DNA from: an uncultured Clostridia bacterium
GTDB taxonomy: Bacteria > Bacillota > Clostridia > Oscillospirales > Ruminococcaceae
DNA length: 64,000 bases
NCBI GenBank assembly: GCA_947627045.1
Contig: CANQUM010000007.1
Coordinates: forward strand, 17,830 to 81,829
Reading direction: 5' to 3'
Positions within the stretch are counted from its first letter, which is position 1; every line of letters starts with the position of its first letter. This document shows positions 26,332-35,853 of the stretch, one piece after another. A program made the position numbers and the translations under genes. A model generated the notes under the pieces. It had not been told where the DNA came from and did no database searches. It saw only the letters and a list, made by a program, of their open reading frames with translations.

Positions 26332-28092
26332 TTAGTCGTCTTGAAGAGCGTCATAGCCCTGCTCACCGGTACGAACCTTTACTACGTTTTCAATATCATA
26401 AATAAAGATCTTACCATCACCGATATGACCTGTATAAAGAGCCGATTTAGCGGCGTCAACAACGGTGTTTACAGGAACTTTGCATACAACCACTTCTGCT
26501 TTTACCTTAGGAAGCAGGTTAGCTTCGACCTCAACTCCACGATAGAATTCTGCCTGACCCTTCTGCATACCGCAGCCGAGTACGTTTGTAACAGTAATAC
26601 CAGTTACGTTGATGTTTTCCATAGCGGCGATAAAGTCTTGCAGTTTTTGTTGCTTGAATACAACAACGATTTTTGTTATCTTAGAATCGCCGACTGTGTA
26701 ATTTTCAACCTCTACAGCCTTGTTTACAGGAACAGCAGGTGTAGGAGGCGGTGTGATTTTTTCTACGCTTTGTGCGTCGTCTGATGTGTATGCAGATATA
26801 GCCGAAACTGCAGGAGCAAAGTCAGCGTAAGATGATACAAGACCGTGCTCTGTAGTGTCAAGACCGATGATTTCCTCCTGTCTTGTTGCTCTTAGACCTA
26901 CAATTTTCTTAATAAGGAAGAATACGATGGTCATAGTAACTGCTGTCCAAGCGGCTACAGAAACAAAACCTGTTAGCTGCTTGCCGAGAAGTGAAAATCC
27001 TCCGCCGTAGAAAAGACCGACTAAATCATTTCCCGGAACAGAATCTGTAGCGAACAGACCGACAGCGAGCGTTCCCCAAATACCGTTGAACATATGAACT
27101 GCAACAGCACCTACAGGGTCGTCAATGTGAAGAACGTAGTCTAAGAACCAAACTCCGAATACAACTAAAAGTCCTGCGACAAGACCGATTATAATAGCAC
27201 CTGTGCAGTCGACAACATCGCAGCCTGCCGTAATACCGACAAGTCCTGCAAGTGAAGCATTCAAGCACATTGATACGTCAGGCTTGCCGTATTTAATCCA
27301 AGTGAAAATCATACAAGCTACAGTTGCAACAGCAGGAGCAACTGTTGTTGTCAGGAAGATAGAGCCTAACTGTTCAACGCTTGTTGCGGCAGCACCGTTG
27401 AACCCATACCAGCCAAGCCAGAGAATGAATACACCCAAAGCACCGATAGTGAGGTTGTGTCCTGGGATAGCGTGAACTTTGATCTTACCGTCTTTTGTTT
27501 TTGTGAATTTTCCGATACGGGCACCGAGTATTTTAGCACCAATAAGAGCCGAGATACCACCGACCATATGAATAGCACAAGAACCTGCGAAATCGTGGAA
27601 GCCGAGTTGTGAAAGCCAGCCACCGCCCCAGATCCAGTGAGCCTCGATAGGGTAGATAAGAGCGGAAATGACTCCTGAGTAGATACAGTAAGAAAGGAAT
27701 TTAGTTCTTTCAGCCATAGCGCCCGAAACGATAGTTGCGGTCGTAGCGCAGAACACTAGATTGAATACGAAGTTTGACCAGTCAAAGCTCTCATAGGCAG
27801 TGAGAATATCCAATCCCGGCTTGCCTATAAAGCCGACTAGATCCTCGCCTAATAAGAGGCTGAAACCGATGAAGATGAACATTACCGTACCGATACAGAA
27901 GTCCATCAGGTTTTTCATAATGATGTTACCGGCATTCTTTGCTCTTGTAAAGCCTGTTTCGACCATTGCAAAGCCTGCCTGCATCCAGAATACTAAAGCC
28001 GCACCAATCAGAAACCATACTCCGAAAATCAGACCGTTAGTTTCAGACATTACCGTTTCCAGAATGCTGCTGCTTTCAGCTAAAGTTAACAT
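26332..28092 (-). CDS. amtB: Ammonium transporter fused to a PII signal domain
   Basis: 586 residues, ATG 28092 behind AGGAGAG. Residues 1-about 440 form the 11-helix Amt channel (FWMQAGFAMVETGF, GGISALIGAKILG, NGAAATS). After a linker, residues about 470-586 are a full PII/GlnK domain (KITKIVVVFKQQKLQDF, GCGMQKGQAEFYRG, LLPKVKAEVVV, HIGDGKIFIYD, VRTGE). Normally PII is a separate protein that plugs the channel; here the regulator is tethered. The tyrosine uridylylated in enteric PII (Tyr51, in GAEY) is replaced (GVEV), so control by ATP/ADP/2-oxoglutarate alone is likely. Downstream of glnN on the same strand. Confidence 0.93.
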   Translation of the reverse strand: MLTLAESSSILETVMSETNGLIFGVWFLIGAALVFWMQAGFAMVETGFTRAKNAGNIIMKNLMDFCIGTVMFIFIGFSLLLGEDLVGFIGKPGLDILTAYESFDWSNFVFNLVFCATTATIVSGAMAERTKFLSYCIYSGVISALIYPIEAHWIWGGGWLSQLGFHDFAGSCAIHMVGGISALIGAKILGARIGKFTKTKDGKIKVHAIPGHNLTIGALGVFILWLGWYGFNGAAATSVEQLGSIFLTTTVAPAVATVACMIFTWIKYGKPDVSMCLNASLAGLVGITAGCDVVDCTGAIIIGLVAGLLVVFGVWFLDYVLHIDDPVGAVAVHMFNGIWGTLAVGLFATDSVPGNDLVGLFYGGGFSLLGKQLTGFVSVAAWTAVTMTIVFFLIKKIVGLRATRQEEIIGLDTTEHGLVSSYADFAPAVSAISAYTSDDAQSVEKITPPPTPAVPVNKAVEVENYTVGDSKITKIVVVFKQQKLQDFIAAMENINVTGITVTNVLGCGMQKGQAEFYRGVEVEANLLPKVKAEVVVCKVPVNTVVDAAKSALYTGHIGDGKIFIYDIENVVKVRTGEQGYDALQDD

Positions 28093-28129
28093 AATAATCT
28101 CTCCTTTATTTGTTGGTGTTTATTAATAT

Positions 28130-28186
28130 AAAAAGGTACAAATTCTGTAGGGCAGTAAGCCTTTGGAATTTGTACCTCTTTGTACG
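28130..28186 (-). promoter_or_regulatory. amt leader: hexaloop hairpin and competing terminator
   Basis: On the minus strand GTAC-AAAGAG-GTAC (28185-28172) forms a small hairpin whose loop has A at position 1 and G at 4. Its 3' arm is part of GGTACAAATTC (28176-28166), which pairs with GAATTTGTACC (28145-28135) to make an 11-bp stem followed by five Ts. The two structures exclude each other. The stem also ends glnN transcription if the antiterminator is absent. Confidence 0.65.
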
Positions 28187-28208
28187 ATATTATTTATTTT
28201 TCTTGTTT

Positions 28209-30290
28209 TTATACGTAGAAAAGCATTTTTCCGTAAGTTGGATATGGCCAGTATTTTTCTCCTACAAGCGTTTCAAGCTGATCGGCAGGAGCTCTTAGCA
28301 TACCCATTGCAGTAAGGACTTCATCGTGATAGAAGGTTGCTGCTTCTTTCATATCTTCAATGCCTGAAGCCTTAACAGTAATATCCTCAAGATTTTGAAG
28401 GTTCTTGTAGGTTTCTTTTTCTAAGTCAGTCAGCTTCTTGACTAAATCCATTTCATAAGCAGGATCAGCGCCGCATTCTTTTGCAAGCTTTGCAGTTTGA
28501 CTTAGCTTTCTTACATATGATGAAACAGCAGGCAGAATATCTTTCTTTGCCATATCTATCATAGTCAGCGCTTCAATGTTTATGATCTTTACGTATTCCT
28601 CTAAGAGAATTTCAACTCTTGAGCGAATTTCGGTTTCGGTGTAAACACCGTGCTTTTCAAAAACTTCTATGTTCTTTGGATCAGCCATATGAGGGATAGC
28701 TTCAGGAGTTGATCTTAGGTTCAACAGACCTCTCTTTTCAGCCTCCTTAGGCCACTCAGCACTGTAGCCGTCGCCGTTAAAGATTATGTTCTGATTTTCC
28801 TTGATTGTTTCCTTAATAAGCTCGTGAAGCGTGCCTTGAAAATCGTCAGCGCCTGTGAGCTTCTCAGCAAACTCGTCTAATACATCTGCAACAATTGTGT
28901 TAAGTACTGTGTTAGGTCCGGCAACTGAAAGTCTTGAGCCCGGCATTCTGAATTCAAATCTGTTACCTGTAAAAGCAAAAGGCGAGGTTCTGTTTCTGTC
29001 AGTGTTATCCTTAGGGAATGACGGCAGAACGTCAACACCTATCTGTAAATCAGCTACGCCGTCGTTGTCGTAATCTACATCGTTGCAGATAGCGTCTAAG
29101 ATAGCTGTCAGCTCGTCGCCTAAAAAGATTGAAATTATAGCAGGCGGTGCCTCGTTAGCTCCAAGTCTGTGGTCATTTCCGGCTGTTGCAACTGAAAGTC
29201 TGAGCAGATCCTGATACTTGTTCACTGCCTTTATAACTGCTGTCAAAAAGAGCAGGAACTGCGCATTTTCAGAAGGAGTTTTACCCGGATCTAAAAGGTT
29301 GATACCTGTATCTGTTGAAAGCGACCAGTTGTTGTGCTTTCCGCTTCCGTTAACGCCTGCGAAAGGCTTTTCGTGAAGAAGACATTTAAAGCCATGCTTT
29401 TTAGCTGTCTTTCTCATAGCCTCCATAGTAAGCTGGTTATGGTCTGACGCTATATTTGTTGTTGAGAAAATAGGAGCAAGCTCGTGCTGTGCAGGAGCAA
29501 CCTCGTTATGCTTTGTTTTAGCTGTGATTCCGAGTTTCCATAATTCCTCGTCTAAATCTTTCATATATGCTGAAACTCTCATCTTCACAGAACCGAAGTA
29601 GTGATCTTCAAGTTCCTGACCCTTAGGAGCAGGAGCACCGAACAATGTTCTGCCTGTATAGATAAGGTCTTTTCTCTTTGCATAATCCTCTCTCTCAATC
29701 AGGAAGTATTCCTGCTCAGGTCCGACAGTAGATGAAACTCTGTTAGCTTTTACGCCGAACAAATCGAGAATTTTAAGTGCTGATTTTGAAACAGCGTCCA
29801 TTGAACGAAGCAAAGGAGTTTTCTTGTCAAGTGCTTCACCTGTGTAAGAACAGAATGCTGTAGGAATACAAAGAGAACCGTCCTTAATAAATGCAAATGA
29901 AGTAGGATCCCATGCAGTATAGCCTCTTGCCTCGAATGTAGCTCTCAATCCGCCGGAAGGGAATGATGAAGCGTCAGGTTCACCCTTGATAAGCTCTTTT
30001 CCGCTTAACTCCATTATTACTCCGCCGTCAGCGGTAGGTGAAATAAAGCTATCGTGCTTTTCAGCGGTCAAACCAGTCATCGGCTGGAACCAGTGAGTAA
30101 AGTGTGTCGCACCCTTTTCAACAGCCCAGTCTTTCATTGCGTTTGCCACAACATTTGCAACAGACAAGTCTAAGGGTTCAGCGTTGTCGATTGTTTTCTT
30201 CAAAGCCTTGAATGTTTCTTTCGGCAGTCTCTGTTTCATAACTCTTAGGTTAAAAACATCTTCTCCGAACAGTTCAGGAATATTGCTCAT
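28209..30290 (-). CDS. glnN: Glutamine synthetase type III
   Basis: 693 residues from ATG 30290; the ATG at 30305 is part of the GGAGG site. Length and sequence ([31 protein letters not shown]-type [23 protein letters not shown]) match GSIII, the large form found in Bacteroidetes, cyanobacteria and many ruminococci. It makes glutamine from glutamate and ammonia with ATP. It lies upstream of amt on the same strand and divergent from the glutamate synthase operon, and has its own attenuated leader. Confidence 0.96.
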   Translation of the reverse strand: MSNIPELFGEDVFNLRVMKQRLPKETFKALKKTIDNAEPLDLSVANVVANAMKDWAVEKGATHFTHWFQPMTGLTAEKHDSFISPTADGGVIMELSGKELIKGEPDASSFPSGGLRATFEARGYTAWDPTSFAFIKDGSLCIPTAFCSYTGEALDKKTPLLRSMDAVSKSALKILDLFGVKANRVSSTVGPEQEYFLIEREDYAKRKDLIYTGRTLFGAPAPKGQELEDHYFGSVKMRVSAYMKDLDEELWKLGITAKTKHNEVAPAQHELAPIFSTTNIASDHNQLTMEAMRKTAKKHGFKCLLHEKPFAGVNGSGKHNNWSLSTDTGINLLDPGKTPSENAQFLLFLTAVIKAVNKYQDLLRLSVATAGNDHRLGANEAPPAIISIFLGDELTAILDAICNDVDYDNDGVADLQIGVDVLPSFPKDNTDRNRTSPFAFTGNRFEFRMPGSRLSVAGPNTVLNTIVADVLDEFAEKLTGADDFQGTLHELIKETIKENQNIIFNGDGYSAEWPKEAEKRGLLNLRSTPEAIPHMADPKNIEVFEKHGVYTETEIRSRVEILLEEYVKIINIEALTMIDMAKKDILPAVSSYVRKLSQTAKLAKECGADPAYEMDLVKKLTDLEKETYKNLQNLEDITVKASGIEDMKEAATFYHDEVLTAMGMLRAPADQLETLVGEKYWPYPTYGKMLFYV

Positions 30291-30319
30291 GTGAATTTCC
30301 TCCATTTCAATTATAAATT

Positions 30320-30359
30320 AAAAAGGCACTGCGAACGTTAAAACGTCCACAGCGCCTTT
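30320..30359 (-). promoter_or_regulatory. glnN leader terminator competing with an AxxGxx hairpin
   Basis: Minus strand: ACAGC-AAAGGC-GCTGT (30364-30349) is a 5-bp hairpin with hexaloop AAAGGC (A1, G4). The bases from 30359 to 30343 can instead pair with 30338-30322 in a 17-bp stem with loop TTTA and a five-T tail, a strong intrinsic terminator about 30 bp before glnN. The hairpins share bases, so binding to the first would allow read-through. Confidence 0.7.
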
Positions 30360-30374
30360 GCTGTTTACACTGTT

Positions 30375-30403
30375 AGTATATTCTTTTATTTTTAATTTGT
30401 CAA
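30375..30403 (-). promoter_or_regulatory. Promoter for glnN
   Basis: TTGACA (30403-30398) and TATACT (30380-30375) with a 17-bp spacer on the minus strand. The start site is expected near 30368, just before the leader hairpins. Bases 30404-30647 are AT-rich and hold nothing else recognised. Confidence 0.85.
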
Positions 30404-30647
30404 GTGCTTTTTATATTTTTCTTGATATTTGTATGTTTTTTCAATTAAGAAAGGTCTTTTATAAAAAGTTTTAGTCATTTTGATAACAAATCATACAGTA
30501 TAAATTCAAATAGTATATATTTAATATAGTATAGCAATGATTGCAAGATTTAATTATAAAACTTGCAAATTTTATTAAAAATCAAGTTAATTATAAGTTT
30601 AAAATTTATAAAAATGAATTTTTATTAAAAAATTTCTGCAAAAATGC

Positions 30648-30676
30648 TTGACAAGGAATTAGTGATATGATAAAAT
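30648..30676 (+). promoter_or_regulatory. Promoter of glutamate synthase operon
   Basis: TTGACA (30648-30653), 17-bp spacer, TAAAAT (30671-30676); start expected near 30683. Confidence 0.8.
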
Positions 30677-30694
30677 AATTTAGGTTAATATTCG

Positions 30695-30755
30695 GGACAA
30701 TGGTGTTCACTAAAGCTGCAGGGTGCGCTGCGGCTGTTTTGTGAATACTTTTTTT
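30695..30755 (+). promoter_or_regulatory. Glutamate synthase leader: AxxGxx hairpin and terminator
   Basis: GGAC-AATGGT-GTTC (30695-30708) is a small hairpin with A1 and G4 in its hexaloop. Its 3' arm is inside GTGTTCAC (30703-30710), which pairs with GTGAATAC (30741-30748). An 8-bp hairpin (30714-30735) stacks inside and seven Ts follow. This terminator stands about 77 bp before the first start codon, so it is a true attenuator rather than the end of a gene. Confidence 0.72.
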
Positions 30756-30831
30756 GTATGTTTGATTATTAACCGTTTAAACGATGAATATTATTATACA
30801 TTAATAATTTATAAGTTAGGAGGAAGCTTGT

Positions 30832-31932
30832 ATGCTGAAAGAGGGAGAGATCAGAATTCCATCAGGCTGTGCGATTTCCGGAATGATTTCAAAGAGCGGA
30901 AAGAATATTAACGGCTCAAAGATCGTTCAGTCAATATCAACGATGCACGACCGTTCCAACGGATTGGGCGGAGGCTTTGCAGGATACGGAATATATCCGC
31001 AGTATAAAGACCTTTATGCCTTTCATGTTTTCTATGACTCAAACAAGTCGAGAGAGGAATGTGAAAGATTTTTAGACAGGCACTTTGATATTATCAATCT
31101 GTCTAAGATTCCTGTTAAGCCCAACCAGACTATTACGGCAGAACCGCTTATTTGGAGGTACTTTGTAAATCCGCTGCCGACAAAACTTACTGACAGTCAG
31201 CTTGATGAAAAGGAATTTGTTACAAGAAGCGTTATAAATATAAACTCCAATATAGAAGGGGCATATGTTTTCTCCTGCGGAAAGAATATGGGAGTATTCA
31301 AAGCAGTTGGTTTTCCTGAAGACGTAGGAGATTATTTCAGGCTTGACGAGTATGAGGGATATGCGTGGACTGCGCACGGAAGATACCCTACAAACACTCC
31401 GGGCTGGTGGGGAGGAGCTCACCCGTTTGCAATGCTTGACTATTCTATAGTACACAACGGCGAGATTTCGAGCTACGATGCTAACAGACGCGATATTGAG
31501 ATGTACGGCTACAAGTGTACTCTTCAGACAGATACAGAAGTTATTACATATATAATAGATTATCTTTTAAGAAAACAAAAGCTATCCTTAGAGGACGCTG
31601 CAAATGTTATAGCGGCACCTTTCTGGTCTACGATAGAGAGTATGCCTAAGAAAGAAAGAGATAAACTCAACTATTTAAGAAATGCATTTCCCGGACTTCT
31701 TATAACAGGACCGTTCTCGATCATTCTCGGTTTTGAGGGCGGGCTTATGGCTCTTAACGACAGATTGAAACTCAGGTCGATGGTAGTCGGTGAAAAGGAC
31801 GATATGGTTTATATGGCAAGTGAAGAATGCGCTATAAGAATCATTGAACCTGAGCTTGACAAAATATGGTCGCCTAAGGGCGGAGAGCCTGTTATAGCTG
31901 CTTTGCAGCCAAAGGCAATGGCAGAGCTTTAG
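30832..31932 (+). CDS. Split glutamate synthase, class II glutamine amidotransferase subunit
   Basis: 366 residues, ATG 30832 after AGGAGGAAG. A short leader (MLKEGEIRIPSG) precedes Cys13 in GCAISG. By analogy with GltB and other Ntn amidotransferases, the leader is probably removed to expose the cysteine that releases ammonia from glutamine. Later motifs (HGRYPTNTPGWWGGAHPF, HNGEISSY, LQTDTEV) are those of GATase_2. First gene of the five-part glutamate synthase operon. Confidence 0.9.
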   Translation: MLKEGEIRIPSGCAISGMISKSGKNINGSKIVQSISTMHDRSNGLGGGFAGYGIYPQYKDLYAFHVFYDSNKSREECERFLDRHFDIINLSKIPVKPNQTITAEPLIWRYFVNPLPTKLTDSQLDEKEFVTRSVININSNIEGAYVFSCGKNMGVFKAVGFPEDVGDYFRLDEYEGYAWTAHGRYPTNTPGWWGGAHPFAMLDYSIVHNGEISSYDANRRDIEMYGYKCTLQTDTEVITYIIDYLLRKQKLSLEDAANVIAAPFWSTIESMPKKERDKLNYLRNAFPGLLITGPFSIILGFEGGLMALNDRLKLRSMVVGEKDDMVYMASEECAIRIIEPELDKIWSPKGGEPVIAALQPKAMAEL

Positions 31933-32063
31933 AAACAGCTATACCGGCTGACCGCCGGAGGTTGTATGCTTTTGCAAGAAGTCAAGCGGCAAGAGTTCAT
32001 TAGATTTAAAACTATATGTTAGAAGTCTGAAAAAAATAAACTCCAGTCTCTTGCAGCTAGCTT

Positions 32064-32091
32064 CTAATATCTAATATCTAATATCTAATAT
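32064..32091. repeat. Heptamer CTAATAT x4 next to ribosome site
   Basis: Four perfect tandem copies of CTAATAT end 7 bp before the GGAGG of the gene at 32109. Copy-number change by slippage would alter the leader length. Confidence 0.8.
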
Positions 32092-32108
32092 CTAAACGGA
32101 GGTTTATT

Positions 32109-33614
32109 ATGGCGATAGATTTTTTATATCCCGAATATGAAGTCGTAAGGGATAAAGATAAATGTATAGGCTGCCGTGTATGCGAACGCCAATGTGCAAA
32201 TGAAGTTCATAAATATGATGAAGATTTAGATTGTATGACAGCAGACAATTCAAGATGTGTATGCTGTCACAGATGTGTTTCTCTTTGTCCTACCAGGGCT
32301 TTGAAGATCGTAAAGACTAATCATACATTCAGAGAAAATGCAAACTGGAAAAGTGAGAATATCACTGAAATATACAGGCAGGCAGGAACAGGCGGAGTTT
32401 TGCTTTCATCAATGGGAAATCCTAAGGAGTACCCCATTTACTGGGATAAGATGCTTATAAATGCGTCTCAGGTTACAAACCCGTCAATAGACCCTCTTCG
32501 TGAGCCAATGGAGACAAGAGTTTTCTTAGGTGCAAAGCCTGAAAAAGTTGAGTTTAACTCAAAGGGTGAGATAAAGAACAATCTCACGCCGCAGTTAAAG
32601 CTTGATATTCCTATAATGTTCTCGGCTATGTCATATGGTTCAATAAGCTACAACGCACACGAGAGCCTTGCAAGAGCCGCTGAAGAGCTTGGTACATATT
32701 ACAATACCGGCGAGGGAGGACTTCACAAGGATTTCTACAAGTACGGTCCTCATACTATTGTACAGGTTGCGTCTGGACGTTTTGGAGTTCACAAGGATTA
32801 TCTGAATGCAGGCGCTGCTATTGAGATCAAAATGGGACAGGGTGCAAAACCGGGTATCGGCGGACATCTTCCGGGAATTAAGGTCGGCGATGACATTTCA
32901 AAGACGAGAATGATTCCCGAAGGTTCAGACGCTATTTCTCCTGCACCTCACCATGATATTTACTCTATTGAGGATTTGAGACAGCTTGTTTATTCGCTTA
33001 AAGAGGCTTCAGACTATAAAAAGCCGGTTATTGTAAAAATTGCGGCGGTACACAATGTTGCGGCGATAGCTTCCGGTATTGCAAGAGGCGGAGCTGATAT
33101 AATTGCAATAGACGGTTACAGAGGAGGAACGGGAGCTGCTCCTACTCGAATCAGAGACAATGTGGGTATTCCTATCGAGCTTGCATTAGCGAGCGTTGAC
33201 CAAAGGCTTCGTGAAGAGGGAATAAGAAACAAGGTATCCATTGTTGTAGGCGGTTCTATTCGTTCATCGGCAGATATTGTAAAAGCAATTGCACTTGGCG
33301 CTGATGCAGTTTATATTGGAACCTCTGCACTTTTGGCACTTGGCTGTCATTTATGCAGGAGCTGTCAGCAGGGTAAATGCAACTGGGGAATTGCAACACA
33401 GAGAGAGGACTTAGTCAGACGTCTGAACCCTGATATAGGTTACAAGAGACTTGTAAATCTTCTTACGGCTTGGAATCATGAAATCAAAGAGATAATGGGC
33501 GGTATGGGTATCAACTCTATTGAGTCGCTGCGTGGTAACAGGTTAATGCTCAGGGGCATCGGTTTAACCGAGAAGGAGTTACAAATTCTCGGTATAAAAC
33601 ACGCCGGTGAATAG
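32109..33614 (+). CDS. Split glutamate synthase, FMN/Fe-S catalytic subunit
   Basis: 501 residues. An N-terminal 2x[4Fe-4S] ferredoxin region (CIGCRVCERQC, CVCCHRCVSLC) is followed by the FMN-binding glutamate synthase barrel (GEGGLHKDF, GQGAKPGIGGHLPG, VKIAAVHNVAAIASGIARGGAD, GGTGAAP). The 3Fe-4S loop CHLCRSCQQGKCNWGIATQ completes it. It converts 2-oxoglutarate plus ammonia to glutamate. The separate FMN subunit with built-in ferredoxin is the archaeal/Thermotoga-type arrangement. Confidence 0.93.
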   Translation: MAIDFLYPEYEVVRDKDKCIGCRVCERQCANEVHKYDEDLDCMTADNSRCVCCHRCVSLCPTRALKIVKTNHTFRENANWKSENITEIYRQAGTGGVLLSSMGNPKEYPIYWDKMLINASQVTNPSIDPLREPMETRVFLGAKPEKVEFNSKGEIKNNLTPQLKLDIPIMFSAMSYGSISYNAHESLARAAEELGTYYNTGEGGLHKDFYKYGPHTIVQVASGRFGVHKDYLNAGAAIEIKMGQGAKPGIGGHLPGIKVGDDISKTRMIPEGSDAISPAPHHDIYSIEDLRQLVYSLKEASDYKKPVIVKIAAVHNVAAIASGIARGGADIIAIDGYRGGTGAAPTRIRDNVGIPIELALASVDQRLREEGIRNKVSIVVGGSIRSSADIVKAIALGADAVYIGTSALLALGCHLCRSCQQGKCNWGIATQREDLVRRLNPDIGYKRLVNLLTAWNHEIKEIMGGMGINSIESLRGNRLMLRGIGLTEKELQILGIKHAGE

Positions 33615-33637
33615 CAGGGCTGAGCCCTGCACGCAGT

Positions 33638-34072
33638 CTGCCTTTGGTAAGCTAGAACAAGGTTATAGTTTGATAAACGGCAGGTTCTACAAAGTGGAAA
33701 TGTAAAAAACTATGCTGATGTTAGTTCTGCTGCCTTTGGTAAGCTTGAACAAGGTTATAGTTTGAGAAACGGCAGGTTCTACAAAGTGGAAATGTAAAAA
33801 ACTATGCTGATGTTAGTTCTGCTGATTTTGGTAAATTTGAACAAGGTTATAGTTTGCGAAACGGCAGGTTCTACAAAGTGAAAATGTAAAAAACTATGCT
33901 GATGTTAGTTCTGCTGTCTTTGGTAAGCTTGAACAAGGTTATAGTTTGCGAAACGGCAGGTTCTACAAAGTGGAAATGTAAAAAATATGCTGATGTTAGT
34001 TCTGCTGATTTTGGTAAATTTGAACAAGGTTATAGTTAGAGAAACGGCAGACTGTACAAATGGAAATGGTAT
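33638..34072. repeat. 92-bp tandem repeat array inside the glutamate synthase operon
   Basis: Units starting CTG..TTTGGTAA at 33638, 33730, 33822, 33914 and 34005: four steps of 92, 92, 92 and 91 bp. Each contains GAACAAGGTTATAGTTTG, AAACGGCAG and TATGCTGATGTTAGTTCTG. No coding frame runs through. The first unit follows a GCAGGGC/GCCCTGC hairpin at the stop of the previous gene. Confidence 0.88.
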
Positions 34073-34077
34073 AGGTG

Positions 34078-34118
34078 CAATGGATAATAGATTATCCATT
34101 GTCAATTATCAATTATCA
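34078..34118. repeat. Inverted repeat plus heptamer ATTATCM array
   Basis: CAATGGATAAT (34078-34088) pairs with ATTATCCATTG (34091-34101). From 34091, four 7-base units follow: ATTATCC, ATTGTCA, ATTATCA, ATTATCA. The array ends about 16 bp before the ribosome site of the ferredoxin gene. A related heptamer array lies at 53758. Confidence 0.7.
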
Positions 34119-34144
34119 ATTGATTTATTGCGGAGGGTAGATTT

Positions 34145-34576
34145 ATGAAGCGGATATATGTAGATGAAAAATGGTGCTTAGGCTGTCATTTATGCGAATA
34201 TAATTGTGCTTTTGCAAATTCAGGGAAGGACGATATGTCAAAGGCACTGAAGAATGTAAAGATCAATCCCAGAATTCAAATAGAGGAAAAAGACGGAATA
34301 TCCTTTGCGGTTTCATGCCGCCACTGCGAGGAACCGCTGTGCGTTAAAGGCTGTATAACGGGGGCATTGTCAGTAGTTGACGGGGTAATTGAGATCGACA
34401 AGGATAAATGTGTGGGTTGTTATACCTGTATTATGTCCTGTCCATACGGTGCAATAATGCCGTCTGATGACGGAGTTGTGCAGAAATGCGAGCTTTGTCT
34501 TAAAAATTCTAACGGAAAGCCAGCGTGTGTTGAGGGCTGTCCGAACCGAGCTATAATTTTTGAAGAGAAAGAATAG
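34145..34576 (+). CDS. Four-cluster [4Fe-4S] ferredoxin-like electron carrier
   Basis: 143 residues, start ATG 34145 after GGAGGG. Sixteen cysteines in four motifs (CLGCHLCEYNC, CRHCEEPLCVKGC, CVGCYTCIMSC, CELCLKNSNGKPACVEGC) match the HycB/DmsB-like dicluster type. It probably carries electrons from the FAD oxidoreductase at 34589 to the FMN subunit. Confidence 0.88.
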   Translation: MKRIYVDEKWCLGCHLCEYNCAFANSGKDDMSKALKNVKINPRIQIEEKDGISFAVSCRHCEEPLCVKGCITGALSVVDGVIEIDKDKCVGCYTCIMSCPYGAIMPSDDGVVQKCELCLKNSNGKPACVEGCPNRAIIFEEKE

Positions 34577-34588
34577 GAGGCGGTAAAA

Positions 34589-35815
34589 ATGAGCAAGTAT
34601 GTAATTATCGGAAACTCGGCAGGAGCTATCGGCTGTGTTGAGGGAATAAGAAGCGTTGATAAAGACGGTGAGATAACACTTATTGCGTCCGAACCACATC
34701 ACACATATTCTAGACCGCTTATCTCATATCTTCTCTATGGAAAGACCGATGAGCAGAAAATGAAATATCGGCCCGACAGCTTTTACAAGGATAATAAGGT
34801 CAAAAAAATGCTGGGCAGGACGGTTATTTCAATAGATAAAAAATCTAAGAAGGTTTTGCTTTCTGACGGCAGGGAAGTGCCTTATGAAAAGCTTATGGTA
34901 GCAACGGGTTCTGTACCATTTGTTCCTCCTATGGACGGTCTTGACAAGGTAAAGAAAAAATTCAGCTTTATGACTCTTGACGACGCTCATAAGCTGGAAA
35001 AGGCAATTACACCGCAGAGTAAGGTACTCATTGTCGGAGCTGGATTGATTGGATTAAAGTGTGCAGAGGGAATTAACGACAAGGTAGAAAGTATTACAGT
35101 TGTTGATTTGGCAGACCGAATTCTTCCGTCTATACTTGATTCTGACGGTTCGGCTGTTGTCCGTGAGCATATTGAATCAAAGGGTGTTAAATTCTATTTA
35201 AGCGACAGTGTAAATTCATTTGAGAAAAACAAAGCAACGCTTGTCAGCGGAGCTGAGATAGATTTTGATATATTGGTGCTTGCGGTCGGAGTTCGTCCGT
35301 GCGTTTCGCTTATTGCCGATATTGGCGGCAATGTGAACAGGGGAATAGTTACAGATGATAAGTGCAGAACATCAATAAAGGATATTTACGCAGCAGGCGA
35401 CTGTACAGAATCGCATGATGTTTCAAGCAATACGAATAAGGTTATGGCATTGCTGCCTAACGCATATATGCAGGGTGAGACTGCAGGTATAAATATGGCA
35501 GGCGGAGACGCCGCTTATGATAATGCTATACCAATGAATGCAATTGGCTTCTTTGGTCTTCACATAATCACAGCAGGAACTTATGAAGGCGATTGTTATG
35601 TCAGCCGTGAGGGAGAAAGCTATAAAAAACTATTTTACAAATCAAACAGGCTTAAAGGTTACATAATGATAGGTGATGTCAAGAGAGCAGGAATTTATAC
35701 TAGTCTTATCAAGAAGCGTATTCCGCTCAGCTCTATTGACTTTGACTTGATAAAAGAAAAGCCGCAGCTTATGGCATTTTCAAGAAAAAGCAGAAATGAA
35801 TTTTTAGCAAAGTAA
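34589..35815 (+). CDS. FAD/NAD(P)-dependent oxidoreductase of split glutamate synthase
   Basis: 408 residues. FAD-binding GNSAGAIG near the N-terminus, a second dinucleotide fold GAGLIGLKCAEG near residue 150, and the second FAD motif IYAAGDCTE near 270 are those of pyridine nucleotide-disulfide type enzymes (NADH-rubredoxin/nitrite reductase group). It likely takes electrons from NAD(P)H for glutamate synthase. It is 12 bp after the ferredoxin gene. Confidence 0.88.
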   Translation: MSKYVIIGNSAGAIGCVEGIRSVDKDGEITLIASEPHHTYSRPLISYLLYGKTDEQKMKYRPDSFYKDNKVKKMLGRTVISIDKKSKKVLLSDGREVPYEKLMVATGSVPFVPPMDGLDKVKKKFSFMTLDDAHKLEKAITPQSKVLIVGAGLIGLKCAEGINDKVESITVVDLADRILPSILDSDGSAVVREHIESKGVKFYLSDSVNSFEKNKATLVSGAEIDFDILVLAVGVRPCVSLIADIGGNVNRGIVTDDKCRTSIKDIYAAGDCTESHDVSSNTNKVMALLPNAYMQGETAGINMAGGDAAYDNAIPMNAIGFFGLHIITAGTYEGDCYVSREGESYKKLFYKSNRLKGYIMIGDVKRAGIYTSLIKKRIPLSSIDFDLIKEKPQLMAFSRKSRNEFLAK

Positions 35816-35853
35816 TTGAAAGGGGGAGGCTCCCGATTGGGGCGAAATAACTT

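Noticed and set aside
30320..30370. Glutamine riboswitch upstream of glnN
   Set aside because: The conserved glnA-RNA core was not found; the simple terminator with an overlapping hexaloop hairpin explains the leader better.
33638..34072. CRISPR array
   Set aside because: The 92-bp period is repeat throughout with no unique spacers, and no cas gene is near.
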